Below are positions 1-12,706 of a stretch of DNA of 64,000 nt, one piece after another (position 1 is the first letter of the stretch; the number at the start of each line of letters is the position of its first letter). Source of the stretch: Armigeres subalbatus (lineage: Eukaryota > Arthropoda > Insecta > Diptera > Culicidae); assembly GCF_024139115.2 (NCBI RefSeq), contig NC_085140.1, positions 44,300,180 to 44,364,179 of the forward strand. The letters are read 5' to 3'. The notes below the pieces were generated by a model. The model did no database searches. It was not told where the DNA came from and saw nothing but the letters and a program-made list of their open reading frames with translations. A program made the position numbers and the translations under genes.

Positions 1-479
1 CGTGGTGAGTGTTTCAGAGATACTAATTTTTGAGATATTTATATCATCTCTATTCTATTCTTTCACATATTTGAATATAGTATGTTTCGAATAAATATTT
101 CAAATACTATTTCCCAAATGTGGGATATTTTTCTAATATTCACATATATTAAATAATAAAAATGTTACATATTGCTGTCAACGTATGAGTGAATATGGGC
201 CAGTGAATATTTGAGATAATCGAGATAACGATAATCTGTGGTAAGTAAATATGATGTATTCTATCGTCTTATGGGTTCTATGCTTGTTTTCACCGGTTTT
301 GTTTCTTTTTAGGCCTGGCCGCTTTATGTTTGAACTACATTCATGATGTGCTTCAAACATAAATATTGACAAGAAAAGTGATAGGTGTAGTCGAATCTAT
401 AACTTTCCAGGATTCTTCCAAGTGATGGCTGTGTATGTGTAGACTAGACTAGACTAGACTAGAATGCTGTCCGAATAAC
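1..479. other. AT-rich sequence with a short AGACT microsatellite
   Basis: No coding or RNA gene is recognised. The stretch is AT-rich and irregular. A perfect pentanucleotide tract (AGACT repeated about four times) lies at 441-462, just before the diverged minisatellite that follows. Confidence 0.5.
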
Positions 480-815
480 GAAATTCGAATTTTTTTTCTC
501 TTGAAATCGGAATGGAATCCTGTTCAGATTCCGAATGGAATTCTTATGCATTGCGAATGAAATTCTTTTTGAATTCGAATTTACTACTGTTTGAATTCTA
601 AACGTTTTTTTTTTTCTAATTTCTAATAGATTTCTTCGAGTTTCGAGTGCAATATTGTTCGATTTCCGATTGGAATTGTGTCTGAATTTCGAACGGAGCT
701 CTTATGTAATTTTAAATGGATTTTTCTATTCGAACTTCGAACTAAATTCTGTCCGAATTTTGAGCGGATTTTTTTCCGAATTCCGAGTGGAGTTCCAACA
801 GAAGCTCTTTCAGAG
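480..815. repeat. Diverged 22-24-bp minisatellite
   Basis: About a dozen degenerate units of 22-24 bp can be laid out by eye. Each centres on a core close to CGAATGGAATTC, followed by a T-rich stretch and a second GAATTC-like half. Examples begin near 511, 533, 555, 648, 671 and 694. Two T-rich insertions break the register. The unit length and the GAATGGAAT core resemble the minus-strand unit of the large 23-bp array at 8.1-14.66 kb, so the two may share an origin; that link is inference. Confidence 0.5.
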
Positions 816-1500
816 AGACTTTCAGCCCTAGATCACAATATATATATTTATTCTGGCCTTTGCTCGCCTTCTATTTTGACTATCTTCAAATCTTCCTTCT
901 CATAGCCTATTTCAAATATATCTCTTTTGTCAACTATCTTGCTCGCTTTCCATTTTGTTAGTAGAAAATGCATTTTAGACATAGCTAATTTTTTGAAGAG
1001 TGGTAGAAATGCTAGTACATATTAGGTTGGTAAGAAAATAGATTAGAGTGCACAGATAAAAATATGTTGTGATTTTAAATGTATTTTAATGCACATATTT
1101 GGAGCATGCAAATAAACGTAACTTTCAATCGATCCTTTTAAATCGAAATAAATTTTAACGGTGCTTGCTTGTAAAATTCAATCAAATTTAATTGAATATC
1201 GAATGTTAATTCGTTTGATGGGGTAACCTGCAGTTTTACACGTCGTAGAATTTTCAAAATTATTTGCTGTGTGCGTTTTTATATGATATGCAGATTGTTC
1301 GCGAGAATCAGAAGCTTTTGATCTGCTTGTGCGGTCGATAAGTGAATAGATTTTACTAATCGCAATGCTGTACTTGAAAACATGCCTCAAAGACGTTTAT
1401 TTGGGAGTATCAAATTGTCTGTCGGAATTGAGTGAAAAAGTAGATCATGTTTGTTTGTTGCTTGAAAGACAAATGTTCAGCATTCAGAGGTCACGTACAG
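816..1500. other. Unassigned AT-rich sequence
   Basis: No gene is recognised. A segment at about 1233-1272 (TTTACACGTCGT and what follows) resembles 53946-53985 downstream of the sulfotransferase gene, so part of this stretch is probably an old dispersed repeat. Confidence 0.35.
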
Positions 1501-1509
1501 TTGTGATTT

Positions 1510-2150
1510 ATTTAGTAGGCAGAACGGTCGGCCGGTCATGACATAATTTGTTCTGCTTTGTGCGGTTAGCAGAACGATCGCCCGATCATCGAAATGTTGT
1601 TCTGATTTGTGCGGGTGAGTAAATTAATTAGAAAGTGAAGATGCAGTTCGCGTCAGTAAGCAGAACGATCGGTCGGTCATCGAAAATATTGTTCTGCTTT
1701 GTGCGGTTAGCAGAGAGATCGGCTGGTCATCGACAATTTTGTTCTGCTTAGTGCGGTCGGTAATTAAAATAATTAGTGTTCGTTCGATTATGTTTTGAAT
1801 TGATCAAAGTACACGCTATACACGGCATACCGTTTACCAAAACGAACCCTGCCACAATACCTACCCCATATATCCAACATCCCAGTGATTTCTCGTGGAA
1901 GTGCAGATGACTCGTCGGCTTCTATCAAAGCGAGTATCATGTCAACATTTTCCTACCCATTCCTTAATTGACCTGCATTCGGACACGGCCGGCGCTGGTA
2001 TTGCTTATTTTTGGGTCACTTTGGGTTCTTACACATTGAAGATGATGTTAGTCCCAAACTTCATCTGTTGGTTCTCTGTGTAATTACAGCTGACCTGGCA
2101 ATAACGGAGTAGCAACCGTGGGCGGTCAATCATGCTCATGCTCATGCTCA
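1510..2150 (+). mobile_element. Retroelement tail with four about 50-bp internal repeats
   Basis: Four related blocks begin near 1519, 1567, 1659 and 1709. Each has GCAGAACG, then a GATCGGNCGGTCATCGA-like stretch, then TTGTTCTGCTTTGTGCGG. Further on, the sequence around 1970-2130 (CGGCCGGCGCTGGTATTG, then CGGAGTAGCAACC) resembles 21105-21245, which also has TTGTTCTACTTTGTGCGG upstream. The stretch ends in short CATGCT repeats at about 2130-2150, as many LINE 3-prime ends do. No reading frame is recognised. It is probably untranslated sequence of one retroelement family present twice in the window; the exact family is unknown. Confidence 0.4.
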
Positions 2151-2159
2151 ACTGAAATC

Positions 2160-4030
2160 AATATCTCCAGGCGCCTGCTATCGATGGTAATGTTGCCTTG
2201 TTCTATGACAAACTGTATGAAGTTTTTCAATTGATGGTACCTCGTCGCCGAAGCAATAATCACTGGTGGAATGCTGAACTTCGTAGCCAGCGGAACAAAT
2301 TGAGAAAAGCGCGCGAAAGATTCTTCGCTAACAAAACCAACGAGAACAGGAATGCACTCCGATTGGAATCTTCCTATAACGAGCTTCTTGACTCTTGCTA
2401 CCGTAGACACCTGGACAACTTGCAGTCGAGTTTAAAGAACAACCCCTCCATGTTTTGGAAGTTTGTGAAATCTCAGAAGTCAACTAACCAAATTCCGAAG
2501 ACGGTGAATTACGGATACGCTAGTACAACTTGGGGGCCTTCCGAAGCCGTGCGGCTACAAAGCAAGACCATGCTGAGGGTGGCTGGGTTCGATTCCCGGT
2601 GCCGGTCTAGGCAATTTTCGGATTGGAAATTGTCTCGACTTCCCTGGGCATAAAAGTATCATAGTGTGGGCCTCATGATAAACGAATGCAAAAATGATAA
2701 CTTGGCTTAGCAACCTCGCAGTAAATAACTGTGGAAGTGCTTAATGAACACTGAGCTGCGAAGCAGCTCTGTCCCAGTGTGGGGATGTAATGCCAAGAAG
2801 AAGACTAAGAAGAAAGACCCCAACTTCATCTGACGAGGCAGCGAACCTTTTTGCGGCATTCTTTCAAAGCGTATTCAATGCAACACCTCTGCTTCCAGCC
2901 CACGCAGTAGGCTTCCGAAACGTCCCAGTCCATGAAATCCGTCTTCCACGCTTTCAGATCTCCCATCGTGAAGTGCTAAAGGCTCTTTGTGACCTTGATG
3001 TGTCCAAAGGTGCAGGAGTGGACGGCTTAACGCCCTATCTTCTGAAGAGCTGTGTTGAATCTTTTGCGACTCCACTGCTACTGCTTTTCAATCAATCGAT
3101 TAAACACAATACGTTCCCGGAATTATGAAAAACAGCAAAATTAACCCTGTTCACAAATCAGGAAGTGGGCGCAATGTTGAAAACTACCACGGTATATCGA
3201 TACTATGTTGTCTTGGCAAACTCTTAGAATCTATGATCCACAAAGTCATATTATCAGCAACTAAACATGTAATATCGGAACACCAGCATGGTTTCGTTCC
3301 ACGTCGCTCTACTACGACCAATCTGTTATGTTACTCTGTTTCGTGAAGTCGAACGGCGAAATCAGGTGGATTAGATTTACTTCGACTTTTCGACAGCGTT
3401 CGACTGCATACCACATCATCATGCCGTGAATAAGTTGCGACACATGAGCTTTCCAGACTGAGCAGCGGACTGGATTTTATCCTATTTGACTGGCAGATCC
3501 GAGGTCTTCAGCATTTCTTCGGGTGTTCCGCAAGGCAGTGTTGTAGGGCCTTAAAGCCTTCGACTTTGCCGACGATCTCAAAATCTTCAGAGTGATCAAA
3601 TCATTACTAGACTGCGTTGATCTTCAGACGGACATTGATGAACTTCTCCTTTGCGTTAGTGCGATGAAAATGGGTTGTACGTTAACATCAAGAAGTACAA
3701 GGTGATCACTTTCTGCCTTTCTGCCTATATTCAACTACCTTCGCCTATACCATCGATGGAATGGAACTGGACCGTGTTGCTTTTATCCGAGACTTGGGAG
3801 TCGTAATGGATTCTAGACTGCGTGTCAGTGAGCATATTTGTATAATTACTGTTAAAGCTTGGGCAGTTCTCGGATTCATTCATCGTAATGCATCGCAGTT
3901 TACAGACATATATGCATTGAAGTCACTGTACTGCGCCCTCGTGCGTAGCATTCTTGAGTATGCTGTATGCTGTTTTGTTGCTTGATGCAGTCTCGCAGAG
4001 CATGTGGTTGAAACTCACCTCTTCACCATC
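2160..4030 (+). pseudogene. Jockey/CR1-group LINE ORF2 remnant (linker and reverse transcriptase)
   Basis: Pieces of one LINE polyprotein follow each other in order on the plus strand. The endonuclease-RT linker is at 2160-2530 (NHWWNAELRSQRNKL, then FWKFVKSQK). The RT N-terminal part is at 2830-3125 (DVSKGAGVDGLTPYLLK). An NYHGISILCCLGK-type RT motif is at 3125-3345, and a VPQGS motif is near 3525. A catalytic-type FADDLKIF stretch lies at about 3574-3597. The post-RT region is at 3761-3985 (LVRSILEYAVC). Frameshifts and stops separate the pieces and the N-terminal endonuclease is missing. A SINE at 2532-2820 splits the linker from the RT. The clade is inferred from motif style; a CR1-type or Jockey-type assignment needs a tree. 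Confidence 0.7.
2526..2826 (+). mobile_element. Feilai-like: tRNA-derived SINE, Feilai-like, copy 1
   Basis: A 289-bp element (2532-2820) is flanked by the 6-bp direct repeat CAACTT at 2526-2531 and 2821-2826. A Pol III box B, GGTTCGATTCC, is at 2586-2596. The body has the block shared with two other copies in this window (CAATTTTCGGATTGGAAATT region), and the 3-prime end carries AAG-type triplet repeats. Feilai of Aedes aegypti is known to be tRNA-related with triplet tandem repeats at the 3-prime end. The copy interrupts the LINE ORF2 remnant, so it is younger than that insertion. Confidence 0.75.
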
Positions 4031-4031
4031 A

Positions 4032-4260
4032 TTAAGGTCACTCCTGACGGAATACAAGTTTCAAAGTGCTCGCGTTTTCGGGGACACACCACTCGATACG
4101 GAGGCGGTGCACAACTGTAATTTTTGTTGATTTAGCTTTGCTGCGTCGCAGCATGCGTGAAAAAATAAAAATGACAGTTGTGCGTTGCTTCCGTATCGAG
4201 TGGTGTGCCCCCGAAAACGCGAGCACTTTGAAACTTGGATTTCGTCAGGAGTGACCTTAA
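4032..4260. mobile_element. TTAA-flanked palindromic MITE (piggyBac-type target)
   Basis: TTAA at 4032-4035 and 4257-4260 flanks a 221-bp element. Its ends are long inverted repeats: GGTCACTCCTGACG at the left and the reverse complement at the right, extending about 70 bp inward with few mismatches. The centre is a GACGCAGCA-type turn. Because the element is nearly palindromic, both strands give almost the same short open frame. TTAA duplication is characteristic of piggyBac-superfamily transposition. It encodes no transposase and sits at the edge of the LINE remnant. Confidence 0.75.
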
Positions 4261-4384
4261 GCCTAAGATGTCGCATGGGCTTTAAAAATTTCACGGGACT
4301 ACGCCGTACTTGGTGGAAGTCGTCGAAAATCCTCTCTATACGGAAGCCTTCTCTCAAGGTTATCCAAGCTGTTATCGCCGGTTA

Positions 4385-4700
4385 CTAAAGTCTTCCGAAT
4401 ACATACCACAACATCTTCACCGAGGAATAGTTTGGCTTCCGGCACGGTCATTCAACCAATTGAGCTGAGTTATCAACGTCCTCAGATAGAACAAAAAAAT
4501 GAGTCATCTTATGATAGCAATTTTGTTTTCAACTTAACCAGATTATGGCCTTCGAAAGAATTTTAGAGCACGCAATTATGAACATAACATATTTAGATAT
4601 TTTGTCATCTCAAAAGTGTGTGCAATTTCGCTTCACTGAAAAAACCATACGGTCTTGCGAATATATCAAACAGTTGGAGAAGAAAACAGGATAGTGAGCG
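4385..4700 (+). pseudogene. Short Jockey-clade reverse transcriptase fragment
   Basis: Across shifting frames the sequence at about 4420-4480 reads like the RT motif FGFRHGHST followed by a VIN-type continuation. The same motif is found in the Juan-like element at 26.1 kb. The fragment is heavily broken and soon loses similarity. The stretch from 4261 to 4384 is not assigned. Confidence 0.4.
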
Positions 4701-7700
4701 ATTTTTATTTGGTGCACTGGCAACACTTCAATTCTTCTTCCAAATAAACGATTCCTGTTGTATAATTCTTTGCATTTAGGCACCCATCACCGAGCCATAA
4801 ACAAACTCCATCCTAACCGTTTATGGATATGTTTGTAGATCACTTTCCTTCCCTTGCCCTGCCCCCTTCGTCCATTCAGCGGGGGCGAAACCTAAAAGAC
4901 CCTCATCGAATCAAAACAAACTACCCTGCACCCGAATTGAACCGAACCGGACGCCGCACGCCGAAAACTATCCAGCCCAATAACCTGACGATAGTAAACA
5001 TAGAGAGAGCCACATACGTTCCCATAACTGTACTGGAACACGCTTTGCCGAAGCATCGCACCGGACCGACGGGGTGTAGAGGATCATCGGCCCTGCTAAA
5101 CATTTTAGTGATTTATATTTACATATTATTTGGAGAATTTTCCGAATTTAACTCGATTGCGACGTCCAGCGTTTTGTTTGCCTCATCCCTCGGTCCCCAA
5201 CAGCCAGAGAGTCCAATCCAATCCAATGATTTTTCCGCCCCTCAGGGCATCGCTCTATCCAACATAGAGAGGGGAAGGATAGTTTTACGCAATTTTGGCA
5301 TTTCACCTATCTATCACTATCAGCTCTAGTGGAATACAGTGCCATTCGTTTAGGGGTTTAGGGAGAAATACGAGCGCTTCAAGAATATCAGAAAATTTAG
5401 TCAACTAAGTATCGAATTCAATGGTATGGATCCGGGTCATCATTTATTATTTGTGCAAATTAAAGCTTAAATCTTGAGTAGGGTAATATGTAATCCAGAT
5501 AAATCCACCAAGTGGTAGTACAGAGTTTGAACAGAATGCAAAATTCACTTGGTTTCAAACTTCTAAAGCAGAAGCCGACTGTATGTTGATTTGATTCGTA
5601 AGGTCGTCCTCATCCAAAATAAGTAAAATCTTTCAAAAAATAACTAACAAACTCATGCTTCTACGACGATTATCATCAAACTATTATTCATGCGTTCTGC
5701 ATCCTACTCCCCCACTCATTGCCACTCGAGTGGGCTATAATAGATTGTGGAGAAGATCCTTCTGATGGACACGAAAGGCACATGGGTTTGGAAGGGCTGT
5801 AGCTTGCTAATACAATATGCGCCTTGCACTCGGTGAAACCAGAGGAAGGTGAGCCCTCGAGGGTGTTTTGCGAGGAAGAGTGGCTCAAACACCAAACGCA
5901 AATCGGAATGTAAACGATTTATTCTGCTTGAGGGAGGACTACAGTCATAACGTCCAGGAATTGGGTTTGGTTTTTATTAGGTGTCGAAGCGCCGTCAGCG
6001 TTGGTTAGTTATAGAAACCCCTTCCTCTACCGCTTTGCCGGGAATTCAAAAACGGGGAATCTATGAAGGTATTTTTCGATGCGTTCCTGATGCGATTTTT
6101 GCGTACAATTTCTGACGAATAGCTGATGATGATTTCTGAATTATTTTCAGTCGAGTGAGAATGTTAACAAAGCTGCTTGGTTTGAACTGCACCTGCACAC
6201 ATGAAAGGACATTGCACATTGGCAAATCATAGAATTTTGTTGGTCATCAAATGATGTTTTTTTTACAGATTGAAGTGTTTTATTGCCAAAGTATTTGAAG
6301 AAATTTGCATTAGTCAAATTGTCGTCCCAATCAAGCCAAATAGTGAACAAAAAAACATTAGGCAAAACAAATGCCACGAAAAATTGAGTTTAAGATCATT
6401 CTAGCATTGCACCTACATTTGCAGTTCAAAAAAGTTAAGAAAATAATATCAAACATGTATTCTTTACCAAGAATTAGGCGAGATAGGCGCCAGAGAAACG
6501 TGCTTTGCACCATTGGGGAAGATGTTCGCTGATAAAATATAAAATTCATTCAGGATGACCTTGATTTATATTATTTCAGCAGTAGCAGAAAAGTATTGAA
6601 ATGGATACCGCTACGACTTGAACTCAAATTTGACCATTTTTTATAAAATCTTTCCAAAAGTGATATGTTGAAATTGAAGCTAGTGATGCGATGTCATGTT
6701 ACGCAATTTTTGTACCCTTCTCGTGTGTACGGGAGCAAATAGGAACTGGAACCAGAGGGGTAGAGCCCAAATTCCATTCAAAAATCATTTTGATGGTTTG
6801 ACAAGCATAACGCAAAAACATTGTTTGCCCTCATCCGAGTTGACTGGAGCTGTTATCTTGCTGAGCTGGCGCTGATGAGCTTTTTAATAGAAATTATCGG
6901 CCTTCACCTGGTCGTCTATCTTGAAACCCACCACGGCACAGAATGCAGATAGCCGTCTTTTGGAATATAACCTTAGATTGTACAGTTAGATAAGCGCAGA
7001 GATGGCCTAAAATTATTTTGGAGCTTGACATAGTTTAGTCTAGAACGGCTATTCTGTCAAGTCAATCAAAATTTCAAAGTAATGAAAACTCGATCACACT
7101 TGATAAGTCAACCAATCTTCAGCAATTAAAGCAAAATAAGAATTCTTGGACTTAAATTACCAGATACAGAAACCCCAGAATGCTCTTATACTCCAGTCAT
7201 ACTCTTATGGGGGATGAAATTGTGTGTTACCATCACACTCCATTCATAAAGTAACATATTGGGTAAAGACTTTTAGTACCTCATTACATGTGTCATACAC
7301 CTTGTTGATCCAGAAAAAAACGGCATCCCAAATCTTCAACATTCCGTGCCACAAGGGCAAAGTTTGGGTGATTTACTTGATGACATTCCTGGCAGCTTAT
7401 GGAATCTCAAATCCCCTTTTTCGGTTCCCAAAATCGCATCAAAGGATAAGTGGCTGAACGGAAGGGAAAAAGCAAACCCGACAGACTTCTGCCGCACCAC
7501 CACCGAGAAACGAGACGGACGCAAACGAGACAATATGTTTATGATATGAGATTCCCCTCTTCTTCGGTCAACCAGTAACCGACCCATCCGGGCTTGCTCT
7601 TGTTATTTATGTCACTCATAGATCAAAAAACTTTTTCAATAAATGGGAATTTGGCTCACTATCGCTTTGGGCCGGGGTGGGGAACCCTTCATCCTGACGA

Positions 7701-8089
7701 GCAACGACCAGACGAAACGAGCAAATCGATGATAATTCGATAATTCCCGGATGGTGATTGTGTCTCTCAAGCATAGGATTTTTAACTGAGGCGAACGAAT
7801 TAAGGCGAATGGGTAAACACATCAGATAGAGTATATGGCTCAGACCTTGGCCTAATATGCTGTCGTTAATCACATTTATCATTCTAAATCTTTCTTTTTG
7901 AAGCTCTAACTAAAATTATGCCACCAGACGACTTGCTGAATTGGTTATACACCAAGTAGTTAAAAACAAAAATAATATTGCAAAATGCCTTTTTAAGCTA
8001 CCAAAAGTCTTGAGCGAAATGGACTTTATGTTCGGCAAATTTTCTTTATATTAGCTCTGGTGGTGGATGCTTTTTCAGCCCGTGGAATC
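4700..8089. other. Unassigned intergenic sequence
   Basis: No domain, tRNA or transposon terminus is recognised. A 168-codon frame on the plus strand (4823-5329) has no recognisable domain or convincing start context, and codes for proline-, arginine- and serine-rich sequence; it is not called as a gene. The remaining frames are short. Confidence 0.4.
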
Positions 8090-8967
8090 CGGAATCCGTC
8101 TTGGATAGATTCCACTTGGAATCTGTCTTGGATTCAACTTGGAATCCGACTTGGATTCCACTCGAAGTTTCCATCTTGTATACCATACGGAATCCATCTT
8201 GGATTCCACTCGGAATCCATCTTGGATTCCACTCGGAATCCATCTTGGATTCCACTCCAAATCCATCTTGGATTCCACTCGGCATCCATCCGAAATCCAT
8301 TGTGGACTCCATCCGAAATCCATCGTGGATTCCATCCGGAATGCATCGTGGATTTCATCCGGGATCCATCGTGGATTCCATCCGGAGTCCATTGTGGATT
8401 CCATCCGGAATCCATTGTGGATTCCACTCGGATACCATCGTGGATTCCACTCGGAATTCATCGTGGATTCCATCCGTAATTCATCGTGGATTCCATCCGA
8501 AATCCATCGTGGATTCCATCTGGAATCCATCCGGAATCCATCGTGGATTCCATCCGGAATCCATCTTGGATTCCATCCGGAATCCATCTTGGATTCCATC
8601 CTTAATCCATCTTGGATTCCATGCGGAGTCCATCGTGGGTTCCATCTGGAATTCATCGTGGATTCCATCCGGAACCCATCGCGGATTCCATCCGGAATCC
8701 ATCGTGGATTCCATCCGGAATCCATCGTGGATTCCATCCGGAATCCATCGTGGATTCCATCCGGAGTCCTTCGTGGATTCCATCCGAAATCCTTCGTGGA
8801 TTCCATCCGAAATCCTTCGTGGATTCCATTCGGAATCCATCGTGGATTCGACCTGGAATCCATCGTGGATTCCACCTGGAATCCATCGTGGATTTCATCT
8901 GGAATCCATCGTGGATTCCATCCGGAATCCATCGTGGATTCCATCCGAAATCCATAGTGAATTCCTG

Positions 8968-9060
8968 AGAGAGAGAGAGAAGCCAGCTCGCTTTATTTAC
9001 GTTGATCCTAATGTCACTGCAAACCAGTCATTGCGAACCGAAAAAGTAAACCATCTTGAA
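8968..9060 (+). repeat. Minisatellite spacer copy 1
   Basis: A short GA tract is followed by AGCCAGCTCG, CTTTATTTACGTTGATCCTA and CATTGCGAACCGAAAAAG, then returns to 23-bp units. It is unrelated to the 23-bp unit and recurs at nearly fixed context. Confidence 0.9.
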
Positions 9061-9698
9061 TTGCATCCGGAATTGCATCGTGGATTCCATCCGGAACCCA
9101 TCTTGGACTCCATCCGGATACCATCGTGGATTCCACTCGGAATTCATCGTGGATTCCATCCGTAATTCATCGTGGATTCCATCCGAAATCCATCGTGAAT
9201 TCCATCCGGAATCCATCGTGGATTTCATCCGGAATCCATCGTGGATTCCATCTGGAATCCATCCGGAATCCATCGTGGATTCCATCCGAAATCCATCTTG
9301 GATTCCATCCGGAATCCATCTTGGATTCCATCCTTAATCCATCTTGGATTCCATGCGGAGTCCATCGTGGATTCCATTTGGAATTCATCGTGGATTCCAT
9401 CCGGAACCCATCGCTGATTCCATCCGGAGTCCATCGTGTATTCCATCCGGAATCTATCGTGGATTCCATCCAGAATCCGTTGTGGATTCCACTCGGAGTC
9501 CTTCGTGGATTCCATCCGAAATCCTTCGTGGCTTCCATTCGAAATCCTTCGTGGGTTCCATTCGGAATCCATCGTGGATTCCACCTGTAATCCATCGTGG
9601 ATTTCATCTGGAATCCATCGTGGATTCCATCCGGAATCCATCGTGGATTCCATCCGGAATCCATCGTGGATTCCATCCGAAATCCATAGTGAATTCCT

Positions 9699-9792
9699 GA
9701 AAGAGAGAGAGAAGCCAGCTCGCTTTATTTACGTTGATCCTAATGTCACTGCAAACCAGTCATTGCGAACCGAAAAAGTAAACCATCTTGAA
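9699..9792 (+). repeat. Minisatellite spacer copy 2
   Basis: This is a near-identical copy of the spacer at 8968, in the same orientation and 731 bp further on. With the flanking units it defines an about 730-bp higher-order repeat. Confidence 0.9.
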
Positions 9793-10496
9793 TTGCATCC
9801 GGAATTCATCGTGGATTCCATCCGGAACCCATCGTGGACTCCATCCGGAACCCATCGTGGAACCCATCGCGGAGTCCATTGTGGATTCCATCCGGAATCC
9901 ATTGTGGATTCCACTCGGATACCATCGTGGATTCCACTCGGAATTCATCGTGGATTCCATCCGTAATTCATCGTGGATTTCATCCGAAATCCATCGCGAA
10001 TTCCATCCGGAATTCATCGTGGATTAAATCCGGAATCCATCGTGGATTTCATCTGGAATCCATCTGGAATCCATCGTGGATTCCATCCGAAATCCATCTT
10101 GGATTCCATCCGAAATCCATCTTGGATTCCATCCGAATCCATCTTGGATTCCATCCTTAATCCATCTTGGATTCCATGCGGAGTCCATCGTGGATTCCAT
10201 CTGGAATTCATCGTGGATTCCATCCGGAACCCATCGTGGATTCCATCAAGAATCCATTGTGAATTCCACCCGGAATCCATCGTGGATTCCATCCGGAGTC
10301 CTTCGTGGATTCCATCCGAAATCCTTCGTGGATTCCATCCGAAATCCTTCGTGGATTCCATTCGGAATCCATCGTGGATTCCACCTGGAATCCATCGTGG
10401 ATTCCACCTGGAATCCATCGTGGATTTCATCTGGAATCCATCGTGGATTCCATCCGGAATCCATCGTGGATTCCTTCCGAAATCCATAGTGAATTC

Positions 10497-10498
<2 letters not shown>

Positions 10499-10566
<68 letters not shown>

Positions 10567-10644
10567 CCAGCTCGCTTTATTTACGTTGATCCTAATGTCA
10601 CTGCAAACCAGTCATTGCGAACCGAAAAAGTAAACCATCTTGAA
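10499..10644 (+). repeat. Minisatellite spacer copy 3 with 66-bp GA tract
   Basis: Same spacer and orientation as copies 1 and 2, with the GA tract expanded to 66 bp (10499-10564). Confidence 0.9.
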
Positions 10645-11585
10645 TTGCATCCGGAATTCATCGTGGATTCCATCCGGAACCCATCGTGGATTCCATCCGG
10701 AACCCATCGTGGATTCCATCTGGAATCCATCTTGAATTCCATCCGGAATCCATCGTGGATTCCATCCGGAATCCATCGTGAATTCCATCCGGAATCCATC
10801 GTGAACTCCATCCGGAATCCATCGTGGATTCCATCCGAGATCCATCGTGGATTCCATCCGAGATCCAACATGGATTCCATCCGGAATCTATCGTGGAATC
10901 TATCCAAAATCCATTGTGAATTTTATCCGGAAGCCTCTGGAATCCATCCGGAATCCATCGTGCATTCCGGACGAGATCCACGATGGATTCCGGATGGAAT
11001 CCACGATGGATTCAAGAGGATCCCGGATGAAATCCACGATGGATTACGGATGGATTCCAGAGGATTCCGGATGAAATTCACGATGAATTCCGGGTAGAAT
11101 CCATTATGGATTCCGGATGGAATCCACGATGAATTCCGGATGGAATCCACGATGGATCTCGGATGGAATCCATGATGGATTCCGGATAGATTCCAGAGGA
11201 TTCCGGATGAAATTCACGATGAATTCCGGGTAGAATCCATTATGGATTCCGGATGGAATCCACGATGAATTCCGGATGGAATCCACGATGGATCTCGGAT
11301 GGAATCCATGATGGATTCCGGATGGATTCCAGAGGATTCCGGATGAAATTCACGATGAATTCCGGGTAGAATCCATTATGGATTCCGGATGGAATCCACG
11401 ATGAATTCCGGATGAAATCCACGATGGATTTCGGATGGAATCCACGATGGATTCCGGATAGAATTCCGGATGGAATCCAAGATGGATTCCGGATGGAATC
11501 CACGATGGGTTCCGGATGGAATCCACGATGGGTTCCGGATGGAATCCACGATGGGTTCCGGATGGAATCCACGATGAATTCCGGA

Positions 11586-11803
<218 letters not shown>

Positions 11804-12571
11804 GAATGCACGATGGATCTCGGATGGAATCCACGATGGATTCCAGTTGAAATCCACGATGGATTCCAGGTGGAATCCACGATGGATTCCGAATGGAATC
11901 CACGATGGATTCCAAATGGAATCCACGATGGATTCCGAATGGAATCCACGAAGGATTTCGGATGGAATCCACGAAGGATTCCGGATGGAATCCACGATGG
12001 ATTCCGGATGGAATCCGCGATGGGTTCCGGATGGAATCCACGATGAATTCCAGATGGAACCCACGATGGACACCGCATGGAATCCAAGATGGATTAGGGA
12101 GGGAATCAAAAATGGTATCCGGATGGAATCCAAGATGGATTCCGGATGGCATCCATGATGAATTCCGGATGGATTCCGGATGGATTTCACGATGTATTCC
12201 GAGTGGAATCCACGATGGATTCCGAGTGGAATCCAAAATGGATTCCGGATGGAATCCACGATGGATCCCGGATGGAATCCACGATGCATTTCGGATGGAA
12301 TCCACGATGGATTCCGGATGGATTCCAGATGGAATCCACGATGGATTCCGGATGAATTGCATCGTGGATTCCATCCGAGATCCATCGTGGATTCCATCCG
12401 GAATCCATTGTGAATTCCACTCGGATACCATCGTGGATTCCACTCGGAATCCATCGTGAATTCCATCCGGAATCCATTGTGGATTCCGTCCAGAATCCAT
12501 CGTGGATTTCATCCGGAATCCATCGTGGATTCCATCTGGAATCCAGAGTCAGAGTCAGAGTCAGAGTCTGG

Positions 12572-12575
<4 letters not shown>

Positions 12576-12629
<54 letters not shown>

Positions 12630-12706
12630 GAATGCTCGCTTTATTTACGTTGATTCTAATGTCACTGCGATCCAGTCATTGCGAACCAAAATGGAAACCA
12701 TCTTGG
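12576..12706 (+). repeat. Minisatellite spacer copy 5 with GA tract
   Basis: The spacer is in forward orientation after a GA tract of about 50 bp. A short CAGAGT hexamer run precedes it at 12544-12568. Sequence differs slightly from copies 1-3 and is closer to copy 4. Confidence 0.9.

Noticed and set aside
439..462. AGACT repeat as a telomere-like or regulatory tract
   Set aside because: Only about four units; an ordinary short microsatellite.
4038..4254. Twin short proteins on opposite strands with near-identical sequence
   Set aside because: They are the two readings of one palindromic MITE.
4823..5329. A 168-codon plus-strand protein
   Set aside because: Composition looks like translated non-coding sequence; no domain or homologous repeat recognised.
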